Shown: positions 16,288 to 24,284, counted from the first letter of the stretch. The stretch is DNA of 29,985 bases from an uncultured Pseudomonadota bacterium (GCA_947165335.1 CAMVAB010000003.1:1-29985), one strand, 5' to 3'. Made by a program: numbers and translations. Notes: a model not told the origin generated them from the sequence alone.

Positions 16288-17469
16288 TTATTTTAATTTT
16301 ATTGTTTTGTTATCTGTTATATTACCATTTATTATTCGTGTGTATATTAAATTATTTTCTTTCGTATCATTTTTTTCGTTTCTTATAACGTAAATGTATT
16401 TTGGTAATGTTGCCCAGGTGCGAACATCTGTATTTGATGAAGATACTGTGTATATAGATGATAATATTCCTAATATTGGTGCAGCAGAATCATGTGAATT
16501 ATACATGGTTGCCTGCAGGGTTGCTTTGGATGCAGCAGATGTAAACGAACGCAGTATTTCATTCGTTCTGTATTCGCTGTATTCTGTCATAAACATTGCA
16601 TCAACGTCCGCCAATAATTCAGCGTTTTCTGGTTTTGTGAAATTATTATTAAAATAGGGCGCTGAAAATGAAAAATATACCATGCCTATATTTGGTAAAA
16701 ATAATCCAGCGTTTTCTTCCTTTAATCTTGGTGCAAAACCAGTTTCTATAAATTGCCAAGTTGTATGTTTTGGTTTTATTCTTTTTTGTGCATTTTCTAA
16801 ATCTTGTTTTATATATCTATTTTCAGGCATCATACCATTTGCACGTTTCAGGTATGTAATCGCATTATCAAAATCACCATTGTCTAAAAAATATATGCCT
16901 GATAAATACATTAATGCCGGATTCATAATTTCACGAAACGCCAGCCAGTCGCCATTATTTTTTTCTAGAAATTTCTTGATTTCTTCGTTTTCAAAAACTC
17001 TGTTTTTATTGTCTTCTATCAATTTTTCATATTCAATTGACATGTTTTGTTGTCGTGCATAAGACTGATTTATTACAACACGTGCATTATCAAAATCTTG
17101 AAGTGCCAGTAAATCCCATATTTGATAATAAGATACAAAAAGTGAATCCATCATATATGGTTTATATGAATTAACGCCTTGACCGAATAACAATCCGGTT
17201 GTTTCGCGAGTAATCGAAGAAGAAGTTTCGTTTAAATTTCTTTTGTTAAATTCTTCAAATGTTTCATCGCTTTCTTTGAATTTATTTGCATGGAAAAGGG
17301 CGTCGCCATTTATTAACAAATCAAGATTTGTTTGTTCTTTTATTTCTGAATTGTCAATTGTTTCAAAATTAGAATTTGCAAAATCTTTTTGTATGCCGTC
17401 AAGGCGCGATTGTGTCGTTGATGCACAGCCGTATAAAAACAATAAACAAACAATTATTATTTTTCGCAC
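16288..17469 (-). CDS. COG3014-like lipoprotein with TPR-like repeats
   Basis: A 393-residue lipoprotein with lipobox LYGC (C15). Residues about 50-110 and 190-240 are helical and TPR-like (FLDNGDFDNAITYLKRANGM). Later parts include the LLADVDAMFMTEY and ILRSFTSAASKATLQA segments that fit the COG3014 family, which is commonly found next to LpoB-like genes. The start is GTG at 17469, not ATG. No Shine-Dalgarno is present, and a perfect TATAAT ends six bases before the GTG, so the transcript should begin at the start codon. It probably works with the LpoB-like protein in controlling peptidoglycan synthesis; that is inference from context. Confidence 0.8.
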   Translation of the reverse strand: MRKIIIVCLLFLYGCASTTQSRLDGIQKDFANSNFETIDNSEIKEQTNLDLLINGDALFHANKFKESDETFEEFNKRNLNETSSSITRETTGLLFGQGVNSYKPYMMDSLFVSYYQIWDLLALQDFDNARVVINQSYARQQNMSIEYEKLIEDNKNRVFENEEIKKFLEKNNGDWLAFREIMNPALMYLSGIYFLDNGDFDNAITYLKRANGMMPENRYIKQDLENAQKRIKPKHTTWQFIETGFAPRLKEENAGLFLPNIGMVYFSFSAPYFNNNFTKPENAELLADVDAMFMTEYSEYRTNEILRSFTSAASKATLQATMYNSHDSAAPILGILSSIYTVSSSNTDVRTWATLPKYIYVIRNEKNDTKENNLIYTRIINGNITDNKTIKLK

Positions 17470-17475
17470 GATGTT

Positions 17476-17505
17476 ATTATAAACCGATTAATGCAAAGGT
17501 TCCAA
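17476..17505 (-). promoter_or_regulatory. Promoter of the COG3014-like/lpoB operon, leaderless GTG start
   Basis: Minus strand: -35 TTGGAA (17505 to 17500, inside the virD4 coding end), 18-bp spacer, -10 TATAAT (17481 to 17476). Six bases AACATC then lead to the GTG at 17469, which is the predicted +1. Confidence 0.55.
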
Positions 17506-19758
17506 TATTTTTATTTCGTTTGTATTTGGATTTAAAACCGAAGGGTTCCCATCATATCCCATAATCGCATGATGTGAAGGAATTAAAAATTCAGGCAATG
17601 GGGATGCTTCACCCATCAGAACCTTTTCGTGTAATTTCTTTTCAATAGGCGTTTCGTTTTCAAAATCGCGTTCTTGGTCCGCTTCAATTGGACGATGATA
17701 CCAACCTTGGTATATAACCAATTGTTTCCCTTCTTTTAATTTCATTATATCGTATTCGCTGAACAGAGGTTCTTCTTTTGGTTTTTTAACTTCTTTTCCG
17801 TCTTTATCTTTTTCAATTTTTTCTGTTTTCTTATTACCTATCATTTCAGAAAACTTTTTTGCTGTTTCTATGTCGTTTTGGCGTAAAACAATTTTAGCCG
17901 CGGTTGTTGATATAATTGTAGCGGCGGCATCAGCGCCGTATTTCTCTTGAATCTGGTGAATGTCTTGACCAATGATTAAATAAGATACATTTTGACCGCG
18001 CCCAAGATCCGGGCCTTGGATAACTGCATCCAATTTTTGCATTTTTGGCATTTCGTCCAAAACGAATAATACAGGACAAGGTCCCATTTTAATTCCATCA
18101 ACAGTTTGATTTATATTGTGTGCCAACAGATAATTAGACATTAATTCGATAAATATCGCAGTTATCGGATTTAATGCTTGGGCATCAACCATATTTATAG
18201 ATAAATAAACGCTTACTGGTTTTATTTTTCCGTCCCTTGGATCTTTCATTCCGCGTAAATCAGAGAAGTGGAAATCAGAGTGGCTTGTTCTGTTGCGAAC
18301 AGCGGCATTACGGAATATCGCCAATCCTTCAACCATGGTTGATAATATGGATCCGCGTTCTTTATCTGGTGTGTTTGCCAGTTGTGTTAATTCTGATACT
18401 GCGCGATTCGAATAAGCAAAACGACGTGCTTCTTCAACGGCCTCTAATAACAAATCTTTCATTGGGTCTGCCATCATAACCATTTGGTCACCCTGGCGTC
18501 TGCGTTCTTCCATTTGTTCCGCGATTGAAACCTGACTTGAAGTTAACCAATCAAGAATCATAGAAAGAGATGCTTCTTTACCATGCCAGGCATCTGGAAT
18601 ATGAGCCCATGTTCCAACATGAACATAATTTGTGGTATTCAATTCACCATGTTGTAATAAGGAATAGGCCGCATATGCATTTGGGTCGTTCATCATAGAT
18701 AAATAGTAATCGCCAAGCACCGCTGCATCATCACTATTAAATGTTCCGTTGTTTATACGGGAATAGAAATAATCATCCGCTTTTGCACGTTCCACTTTTG
18801 ATACAATAAAATTAACCAAACCAGATAATCCAGCGCGTCCAGTATTCGCCCAGTGCGGATCGGCATTTGCGCCTTTGCTATCTGGGACCAATACTTTACA
18901 TATGGCATCAATATACAAATCGCGTTGTTCAGGGTTATATGGAACATGTTCAGGTGATAACGGATTCCATGATGGATAATATATTCCGCGTTCCGGTTCA
19001 TCTTGACCCGCCCAATTCATAATAAATACAGGGCCAACAGTTGCGCGATACCCAGATGTTGACTGTTTCAATTCTGGTTTAGGGTCATTGATAATCATTG
19101 ATACAGTGTCGCAATCAAGAATGGTTGGTTTTACAACGCCTGCAGTTTTACCGGTTCCCGGAGGTGCCAAACACAAAGCTGATAAACATTCGTCCATCAT
19201 CAGAGCAGTTTGTTTGCCTTTGTATTTGAAATAGCCAAGCACCATCATAAAACCATGAAACAATCCTTCTTTGTTTTTCCAATTTGTTCCCATTTTTTTG
19301 ATGTCGTCGGCAGTTGCTTTGCGGGCAGATTTTTCATCATAATTATCTTTGCCTGCCGGATTAAATTCCGCCTTTAATGTGTCGTCAGCCAAGAAATAAT
19401 ATACAATCACTGGTAATAATGGGGTAATAGATGCGATATCAGGGTGCTGCATCGTGCGCGCCAACCAATAAGGTATTTCTGCAATGACAGACATTCCCAA
19501 TGTCATAAACATATTCTTTATATATATAGCGACCCAATGTTGTGTGGCAATTCCCCAACCATAACGCCATATATGTTCAACAGCAAAAGACAGTCCAAAT
19601 GCAAATGCGCATATTAACCATACGCCGATATTCCAGCGGATATTCCAGAACTTACGAGCCATAGGTGCTTGTTCGTGTTCTTTGTATGCGCTTGATTCAA
19701 AGATTTTTAAACCTTTGCCCGAACCACTGTTAGAGAAAATGTTGAACTTTATTGCCAT
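17488..19758 (-). CDS. virD4: VirD4-type type IV secretion coupling ATPase
   Basis: A 756-residue protein of the VirD4/TraG coupling family (T4SS-DNA transfer). Membrane helices lie at about 43-62, 78-98 and 108-124. The Walker A motif is APPGTGKT (198-205) and the Walker B motif is VLFVLDEMPKM (563-573). Conserved blocks include SMIINDPKPEL (220-230), RGIYYPSWNPLSP (257-269) and GRGQNVSYLIIGQD in the second half. Coupling proteins are hexameric inner-membrane ATPases that present DNA or protein substrates to a type IV secretion channel. No other vir/tra gene, relaxase or oriT is visible nearby, so it is an orphan here; Rickettsiales also scatter their T4SS genes. The ATG lies seven bases after a TATAAT with no Shine-Dalgarno. 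Confidence 0.93.
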   Translation of the reverse strand: MAIKFNIFSNSGSGKGLKIFESSAYKEHEQAPMARKFWNIRWNIGVWLICAFAFGLSFAVEHIWRYGWGIATQHWVAIYIKNMFMTLGMSVIAEIPYWLARTMQHPDIASITPLLPVIVYYFLADDTLKAEFNPAGKDNYDEKSARKATADDIKKMGTNWKNKEGLFHGFMMVLGYFKYKGKQTALMMDECLSALCLAPPGTGKTAGVVKPTILDCDTVSMIINDPKPELKQSTSGYRATVGPVFIMNWAGQDEPERGIYYPSWNPLSPEHVPYNPEQRDLYIDAICKVLVPDSKGANADPHWANTGRAGLSGLVNFIVSKVERAKADDYFYSRINNGTFNSDDAAVLGDYYLSMMNDPNAYAAYSLLQHGELNTTNYVHVGTWAHIPDAWHGKEASLSMILDWLTSSQVSIAEQMEERRRQGDQMVMMADPMKDLLLEAVEEARRFAYSNRAVSELTQLANTPDKERGSILSTMVEGLAIFRNAAVRNRTSHSDFHFSDLRGMKDPRDGKIKPVSVYLSINMVDAQALNPITAIFIELMSNYLLAHNINQTVDGIKMGPCPVLFVLDEMPKMQKLDAVIQGPDLGRGQNVSYLIIGQDIHQIQEKYGADAAATIISTTAAKIVLRQNDIETAKKFSEMIGNKKTEKIEKDKDGKEVKKPKEEPLFSEYDIMKLKEGKQLVIYQGWYHRPIEADQERDFENETPIEKKLHEKVLMGEASPLPEFLIPSHHAIMGYDGNPSVLNPNTNEIKILEPLH

Positions 19759-19765
19759 GATTGTT

Positions 19766-19771
19766 ATTATA
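19766..19771 (-). promoter_or_regulatory. -10 box of virD4, near-leaderless
   Basis: TATAAT (19771 to 19766, minus strand) followed by AACAATC and the ATG at 19758. This resembles the COG3014-like promoter (TATAATAACATC then GTG). No convincing -35 is seen at 16-18 bp. Confidence 0.5.
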
Positions 19772-19809
19772 TCATAAAAATAAACCTTTTTATACCAAAA
19801 GATTTAAAA

Positions 19810-20469
19810 ATGCAAAATATACCAAGAATATACATAGATGAACCAATAGAAACCGGGAAAATTGTTGTTGCAGATAAGAATATCGCCCATTATTTGCGCC
19901 ATGTAATGCGCAGAAATGACTGTTTAGTCTTTAATAATGGTGATGAATATGCTGCCACGCTTAGTGATGACAGTAAACATATTGTTGTTGGTTCAAAAAC
20001 AGATCATGTTGACCCAAGTAATGATATCTTGTTTTATTTTGCACCAATAAAAAGATTAGACGAAATGTTAAACATGGTGACCCAGATGGGTGTTGCTGTA
20101 TTACAACCTGTGATAACAGAACGCACCGTTGCGCATCATGTGAATTGGGAGCGTATGAAAAAAATCATAGTGGAAGCAGCCGAACAATCTGGTCGTAACA
20201 GTATTCCAAAATTATTCAATCCAATTAAATTTGATGAATTAGATTTGAACGGTTTAATTGTTGCAGATGAACGTTTTGCACATGGCAAAAAAGATGAAAA
20301 AAAGAACGTATATGGCGATAGAATATTTGTAGGTCCCGAAGGCGGTTTTTCGCAAACAGAATTTGAAAAAATGGATAGCGCGAATATAATAAGTTTGTCG
20401 CTTGGAAAAACAATTTTACGTGCCGAAGTTGCAGCGGTTGTTAGTGTGTCAAAGGTGTTAAATAAATGA
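19810..20469 (+). CDS. rsmE: 16S rRNA (uracil1498-N3)-methyltransferase RsmE
   Basis: A 219-residue SPOUT-class methyltransferase that makes m3U1498 in 16S rRNA. Diagnostic segments are ERTVAHHVNWERMKKIIVEA (104-123), AEQSGRN (124-130), the knot loop FVGPEGGFSQTEF (173-185) and LSLGKTILRAEVAAV (196-210; most RsmE have ILRAETA). No clear Shine-Dalgarno precedes the ATG; a TATACC box lies 13 bases upstream, so the leader is also short. The gene overlaps the following pseudouridine synthase by four bases (ATGA). Confidence 0.94.
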   Translation: MQNIPRIYIDEPIETGKIVVADKNIAHYLRHVMRRNDCLVFNNGDEYAATLSDDSKHIVVGSKTDHVDPSNDILFYFAPIKRLDEMLNMVTQMGVAVLQPVITERTVAHHVNWERMKKIIVEAAEQSGRNSIPKLFNPIKFDELDLNGLIVADERFAHGKKDEKKNVYGDRIFVGPEGGFSQTEFEKMDSANIISLSLGKTILRAEVAAVVSVSKVLNK

Positions 20470-21173
20470 GTGAAAGATTAGCGAAATATCTTGCAAACAG
20501 CGGTATTTCTTCGCGACGTGGCGCAGAAGATTTAATAAAATCCGGCGTTGTAACTGTTGATGGGAAAATTATAGACACGCCGGTGTTTTTCGTCAAAGGC
20601 ACTGAAAAAATTTGTGTTAATGGCAGGGAAGCAAAAAAGATAAACGACACAAAATTATATATGTTTCATAAACCGATTAATACGATGACAACAACAAAAG
20701 ATCCGATGGGACGTAAAACTATTTATGATGTATTGGATAAAAAATACAAAAATTTAAAATATATTGGTCGGCTTGATTTTAACACAACCGGTTTATTGTT
20801 GTTGACCAATAACGGTGATTTAGCGCGTCAAATGTCATTACCAAAAAACCATATTGAACGAACATATATTGCGACTGTTGATAAATATTCAAATGATAAA
20901 TTAAATGTTGCTCGTCGTGGGGTTGTAGTTGATGGCGTAAAATATCGTCCTATGAAAATAGAAACAATTGATGAACATAATTTAAAATTAACTTTACAAG
21001 AGGGCAAAAAGAACGAAATCCGTATAGTTTTAAAGCATATTGGTTCGCCTGTTAAAGCGTTACATCGTATTTCTTATGGGCCAATTTTACTTGGCAGTTT
21101 GGGTGTTGGAAAAATTTTAGAAATCGATAAGAAAACGATTGACGGCTGCTTTAAAAAATTGCTAGAATCATAG
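20466..21173 (+). CDS. RsuA/RluB-family rRNA pseudouridine synthase
   Basis: A 235-residue protein with an N-terminal S4 RNA-binding domain (ERLAKYLANSGISSRRGAED, positions 3-22) and the catalytic block YIGRLDFNTTGLLLLTNNG (99-117) carrying the essential Asp, D104. The segment EGKKNEIRIVLKHIG is also typical. The family modifies 16S (RsuA) or 23S (RluB/E/F) rRNA. The S4 domain and length favour RluB-type, but the target cannot be fixed from sequence. It starts inside the last codons of rsmE, so two rRNA-modifying enzymes are translationally coupled. Confidence 0.92.
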   Translation: MSERLAKYLANSGISSRRGAEDLIKSGVVTVDGKIIDTPVFFVKGTEKICVNGREAKKINDTKLYMFHKPINTMTTTKDPMGRKTIYDVLDKKYKNLKYIGRLDFNTTGLLLLTNNGDLARQMSLPKNHIERTYIATVDKYSNDKLNVARRGVVVDGVKYRPMKIETIDEHNLKLTLQEGKKNEIRIVLKHIGSPVKALHRISYGPILLGSLGVGKILEIDKKTIDGCFKKLLES

Positions 21174-21195
21174 ATATGAAGAGAGGGAGTTTTTT

Positions 21196-22158
21196 ATGAA
21201 AAAAGTAAAAAATACAAAAAAAGTAAAACCAGCAACGAAGAAAATTGCTGCAACTGAGACATGCTGTGCAAGCAGTATTTGGTCTTGGACAATTTATGTT
21301 TACTGGTTTATTATTTTGTTCTTTATTGCTGCAACTTTTTATATCATTGGACGCAGCCAGGAATTTTTACATCCTGCGGCAAAAAATATTATTGTAACAG
21401 AAGAAGCATTGATTCAACCAGATGATTATATTGCATCTGCCAAAGAGAAATTGGTTGCAGGTAATATCGAAGAAGCAATCACAGAGTTGAGTGCGGCAGT
21501 TGATGCAAATGCATCTTCTAATTTGTATGCGCTTCGTGGCGAAGCATATATGCAAAGTGGCGATTATCAAAAAGCTTTGGAAGATTTCGATGCTGCTATT
21601 GAAGTTGATGGTATGAATGCAGTTGCTTTCTATGACAGATCGTTGTTGAACACACGTTTGGAAAATTATGATGCTGCATTAACTGATATCAATAATGCTT
21701 TAGCTGCTCAATCTATGAAACCATCTGATGTTTTGACAATGCGCAATTTGTATGCAAAACGTGGTCAATTGAATTTGTGGTTGAAAAATTGGCAGGGTGC
21801 AATTGCTGATTATACTAATTCATTAGCGCGCAGCGAAGGCAGTGTTTCTGCAAATGTTTATGCAGAACGCGCTGAAAGCTATACAGCGATGGGTGAATAT
21901 GAAAATGCGATTAACGATTACACTTCCGCTATACGCGTAATAAGTGAACAAATTCAGGCAGCACCAACCCAAGAAGAACGTGAAATGCAATCAAGTAGTG
22001 CTATGTCTTATTTTGAAAAATCGGCGGCATTAAACTTGAGTTTGGGCAAAACAGATGCAGCCAGAACAGATTTAGAATCTGCATTTGCAATTGCTAGTGC
22101 GTTGAATGACGAAGAAAGCATAGCAAGAATTCAAAATCTGATAAATGGTTTGAATTAG
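21196..22158 (+). CDS. Single-TM protein with periplasmic TPR repeats
   Basis: A 320-residue protein: a Lys-rich cytosolic start (1-18), one membrane helix about 31-51, and a periplasmic array of TPRs from about 77 to 315. Clear units include ALRGEAYMQSGDYQKALEDF, AFYDRSLLNTRLENYDAALT, LYAKRGQLNLWLKNWQGAIA and AERAESYTAMGEYENAINDY. TPRs bind protein partners; no enzyme motif is present. A GAGAGGGAG site precedes the ATG and an intrinsic terminator follows. Function unknown; a scaffold in the envelope is the simplest reading. Confidence 0.85.
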   Translation: MKKVKNTKKVKPATKKIAATETCCASSIWSWTIYVYWFIILFFIAATFYIIGRSQEFLHPAAKNIIVTEEALIQPDDYIASAKEKLVAGNIEEAITELSAAVDANASSNLYALRGEAYMQSGDYQKALEDFDAAIEVDGMNAVAFYDRSLLNTRLENYDAALTDINNALAAQSMKPSDVLTMRNLYAKRGQLNLWLKNWQGAIADYTNSLARSEGSVSANVYAERAESYTAMGEYENAINDYTSAIRVISEQIQAAPTQEEREMQSSSAMSYFEKSAALNLSLGKTDAARTDLESAFAIASALNDEESIARIQNLINGLN

Positions 22159-22160
22159 TA

Positions 22161-22190
22161 AAAAAATCCGCCAAAATGGTGGATTTTTTT
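22161..22190 (+). terminator. Intrinsic terminator after the TPR gene
   Basis: AAAAAATCCGCCA (22161-22173), loop AAA, TGGTGGATTTTTT (22177-22189) with one G-T pair and a long T run. The last T also begins the -35 of the next promoter. Confidence 0.9.
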
Positions 22191-22218
22191 TGACTTTTAT
22201 TTTTTATAAGTATAAAAT
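22190..22218 (+). promoter_or_regulatory. Promoter P1, upstream of the thrS leader ORF
   Basis: -35 TTGACT (22190-22195), 17-bp spacer, -10 TAAAAT (22213-22218). Six bases (ACAGAC) separate it from the leader ATG, so the predicted +1 is that A. The same spacing is seen at trmB. Confidence 0.65.
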
Positions 22219-22224
22219 ACAGAC

Positions 22225-22284
22225 ATGTTTTATAAATTATTTATTTTGACATCCACTGTGACTACAACCCCTTTTGGGGTCTAG
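22225..22284 (+). CDS. Threonine-rich leader peptide upstream of thrS
   Basis: A 19-codon ORF read as MFYKLFILTSTVTTTPFGV, ending in TAG. Five of the seven codons from position 9 to 15 are Thr (ACA, ACT, ACT, ACA, ACC). It lies 81 bases upstream of the threonyl-tRNA synthetase gene and directly downstream of a promoter that would start transcription at its ATG, with no Shine-Dalgarno. Runs of the cognate amino acid are the hallmark of attenuation leader peptides (as in thr, his, phe and trp operons). A hairpin overlaps the last three Thr codons and the stop. How stalling would affect thrS is not settled: the hairpin lacks a strong U tract and a second promoter lies between it and thrS. Too short for routine gene callers. 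Confidence 0.6.
   Translation: MFYKLFILTSTVTTTPFGV
22262..22284 (+). promoter_or_regulatory. Hairpin overlapping the Thr codons and stop of the leader ORF
   Basis: Core stem ACCCC (22267-22271), loop TTTT, GGGGT (22276-22280). An outer CTA/TAG pairing (22262-22264 with 22282-22284) can extend it across a small internal loop. It is followed by CTAGATTTCTATTTG, a poor U tract. It may be a weak attenuator or a pause/processing site. Confidence 0.55.
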
Positions 22285-22292
22285 ATTTCTAT

Positions 22293-22321
22293 TTGCGATT
22301 ATTCTTCGCGCATATTATAAT
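22293..22321 (+). promoter_or_regulatory. Promoter P2, directly upstream of thrS
   Basis: -35 TTGCGA (22293-22298), 17-bp spacer, -10 TATAAT (22316-22321). The predicted +1 near 22328 gives a 38-nt leader with an AAGAAGG ribosome site. This promoter would bypass the leader ORF. Confidence 0.6.
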
Positions 22322-22365
22322 AAGCAAGCAATTAAATAAAAAATTAAGAACAAAGAAGGTTAATT

Positions 22366-24099
22366 ATGTCTTATCCAATTGAAACAATTCGTCATTCACT
22401 GGCACATGTGATGGCAGCAGCTGTTCAAAAATTACACCCAGATGTCAAATTTGCAGGGGGACCTGCAATTGAAAATGGTTTCTATTACGATTTCGATACA
22501 GAATATCGTTTCAGCGAAGAAGATTTCGCACAAATCGAAAAAGAAATGAAATCTTTGATTAAATCAGACGGCCGTTTTGATAAACGTGAAGTATCATTAG
22601 AAGAAGCCAAAGAAATATTCAAAGATCAACCATATAAAATGGAATGGTTAAATGAATATGATGCAAATGGCGAAGTGTTGTCTATTTATACTTTTCGTGA
22701 TTTTACAGATCTTTGTCGTGGGCCTCATGTTGCGTCATCTAAGGATTTACCAAAAGATGGTTTCAAGATTCGTTCTGTTGCTGGTGCATACTGGAAGGGC
22801 GATTCTAAAAATAAAATGTTGCAACGTATTTATGTTGATGCATTTGCAAATGCTGAAGAATTGAATGCCTTTTTGAAAATGCAGGAAGAGGCTGCTGCAC
22901 GCGACAATCGTAAACTTGGTAAAGATATGGACTTGTTCCACTTTGAACCAGAATATGCACCTGGCGCTGTTTTTTGGCATGACAAAGGATACAAGATTTA
23001 TCGCAAATTGATTGAATATATTCGTGCACGTCAAGAAAAGGCCGGTTATCAAGAAATTTCAACACCATCTGTTATGGATAGATGTTTGTGGGAACGTTCT
23101 GGACACTGGGCAAAATATGGTGCGCACAATTATTCCGGTACAACCCAAGATGGCAAGGTTTTCTGTGTAAAACCAATGTCTTGCCCTGGTTGCATGTTGG
23201 TGTTTGGTAATGGTATGAGATCTTATAAAGATTTACCATTATATTTTGCCGAATTTGGAAAGGTAAATCGTTATGAAGCAGCGGGTGCACTATCTGGTTT
23301 GATGCGCGTTCGAGAATTTACTCAAGACGATGCTCATATTTTCTGCACAGAAGAACAATTAGAAAGTGAAGTTGTAAAAATCTTGCGTTTCATCAAAGAT
23401 ATTTACGGCAAATTTGGATTTGAAAAAATCACAATGAAATTGGCAACGCGTCCGTTGTCCGAATTCCGCATTGGTAGTGATGAAGTTTGGGACAAAGCAG
23501 AAGCCGCGCTTAAAAACGCATTGGATAAAAACGGAATTGAATATGAAATTGCAGAACATGATGCGGCTTTTTATGGTCCAAAAATCGATAACTATTTGAA
23601 AGACTCTATGGGAAGAGTATGGCAATGTGGTACAGTGCAATTAGATATGAATTTGCCAGAAAGATTTGATTTGTCTTATATTGGTGAAGATGGCGAAAAA
23701 CATCGTCCAATCATGTTGCATCGCGCAATGTTGGGCTCTATTGAAAGATTTATGGGAATTTTGTTGGAATCAACAGGTGGTGCCTTACCTTTGTGGTTAT
23801 CTCCAGAACCAGTTGTTGTTGTCCCTGTGTCTGAAAAATATAAAGATTATGCAAATGAAGTTGTAAAATCTTTGTTGGATGCCGGCATAAATGCACGCGG
23901 TGATTTCAGAGATGAAAAAGTCAATTACAAGGTACGCGAATTATCATTATCAAAAACACCGATAATCGCTGTTGTTGGCGAAAAAGAAATGAATGACAAA
24001 TCGGTTACATTGCGTTATTTGGGTAAAGAGGGCCAAGAAGTTAAATCATTAGCTGACTTTATCGAATATATGAAAAACGCAGTTAAAATGCCGTTATAA
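22366..24099 (+). CDS. thrS: Threonyl-tRNA synthetase lacking the TGS domain
   Basis: A 577-residue class II synthetase charging tRNA(Thr). It begins directly at the editing domain, so the N-terminal TGS domain of about 60 residues found in E. coli ThrRS (642 residues) is absent; an in-frame stop at 22345-22347 rules out an upstream extension. Editing residues are kept: H10 and H14 (HSLAH), C117 and H121 (DLCRGPH). The catalytic zinc ligands are C273 (MSCPG), H324 (DDAHIFC) and H452 (MLHRA). The usual MNCPGH motif reads MSCPGC here, with Cys at 276. A C-terminal anticodon-binding domain follows (about 475-575). An AAGAAGG site precedes the ATG. The upstream leader ORF and two promoters suggest threonine-linked control. 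Confidence 0.97.
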   Translation: MSYPIETIRHSLAHVMAAAVQKLHPDVKFAGGPAIENGFYYDFDTEYRFSEEDFAQIEKEMKSLIKSDGRFDKREVSLEEAKEIFKDQPYKMEWLNEYDANGEVLSIYTFRDFTDLCRGPHVASSKDLPKDGFKIRSVAGAYWKGDSKNKMLQRIYVDAFANAEELNAFLKMQEEAAARDNRKLGKDMDLFHFEPEYAPGAVFWHDKGYKIYRKLIEYIRARQEKAGYQEISTPSVMDRCLWERSGHWAKYGAHNYSGTTQDGKVFCVKPMSCPGCMLVFGNGMRSYKDLPLYFAEFGKVNRYEAAGALSGLMRVREFTQDDAHIFCTEEQLESEVVKILRFIKDIYGKFGFEKITMKLATRPLSEFRIGSDEVWDKAEAALKNALDKNGIEYEIAEHDAAFYGPKIDNYLKDSMGRVWQCGTVQLDMNLPERFDLSYIGEDGEKHRPIMLHRAMLGSIERFMGILLESTGGALPLWLSPEPVVVVPVSEKYKDYANEVVKSLLDAGINARGDFRDEKVNYKVRELSLSKTPIIAVVGEKEMNDKSVTLRYLGKEGQEVKSLADFIEYMKNAVKMPL

Positions 24100-24104
24100 A
24101 AATA

Positions 24105-24121
24105 GGGGGCTTTTTGCCCCC
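24105..24121. other. GC hairpin after thrS
   Basis: GGGGGC (24105-24110), loop TTTTT, GCCCCC (24116-24121). No T run follows on the plus strand (ATATATATAAAGG), so it may be a weak terminator or an mRNA 3'-end stabiliser between thrS and the small lipoprotein gene. Confidence 0.6.
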
Positions 24122-24143
24122 ATATATATAAAGGAAAAGAGAT

Positions 24144-24284
24144 ATGAAAAAAATATTATTGTTGATCGCGCTTTGCAGTGTTGTTGTTTCAATTGCAGGA
24201 TGTTGCAAATGTGAAAACGAACCAATTATTGAAGAAAACCATAAATTGATTGTCCCACCTAATTTTGGGAACATGCCAAAATAA
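24144..24284 (+). CDS. Small lipoprotein (46 residues), BamF-like tail
   Basis: A 46-codon ORF with a strong AAGGAAAAG site. It encodes a signal peptide (MKKILLLIALCSVVVS) ending in the lipobox IAGC (C20), then a 26-residue mature part with Cys 21 and 23 and the segment HKLIVPPNFGNMPK. The tail resembles the PLxxPPxF motif of the alphaproteobacterial outer-membrane lipoprotein BamF (DUF3035), but the protein is far shorter, so the link is tentative. It could instead be an LptM/YifL-like small lipoprotein. It probably shares the thrS transcript. Confidence 0.8.
   Translation: MKKILLLIALCSVVVSIAGCCKCENEPIIEENHKLIVPPNFGNMPK

Noticed and set aside
22294..22312. TGCG...CGCA stem between the leader ORF and thrS as the attenuator terminator
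   Set aside because: It pairs over only 4-5 bp, overlaps the P2 -35 and spacer, and has no following T run.
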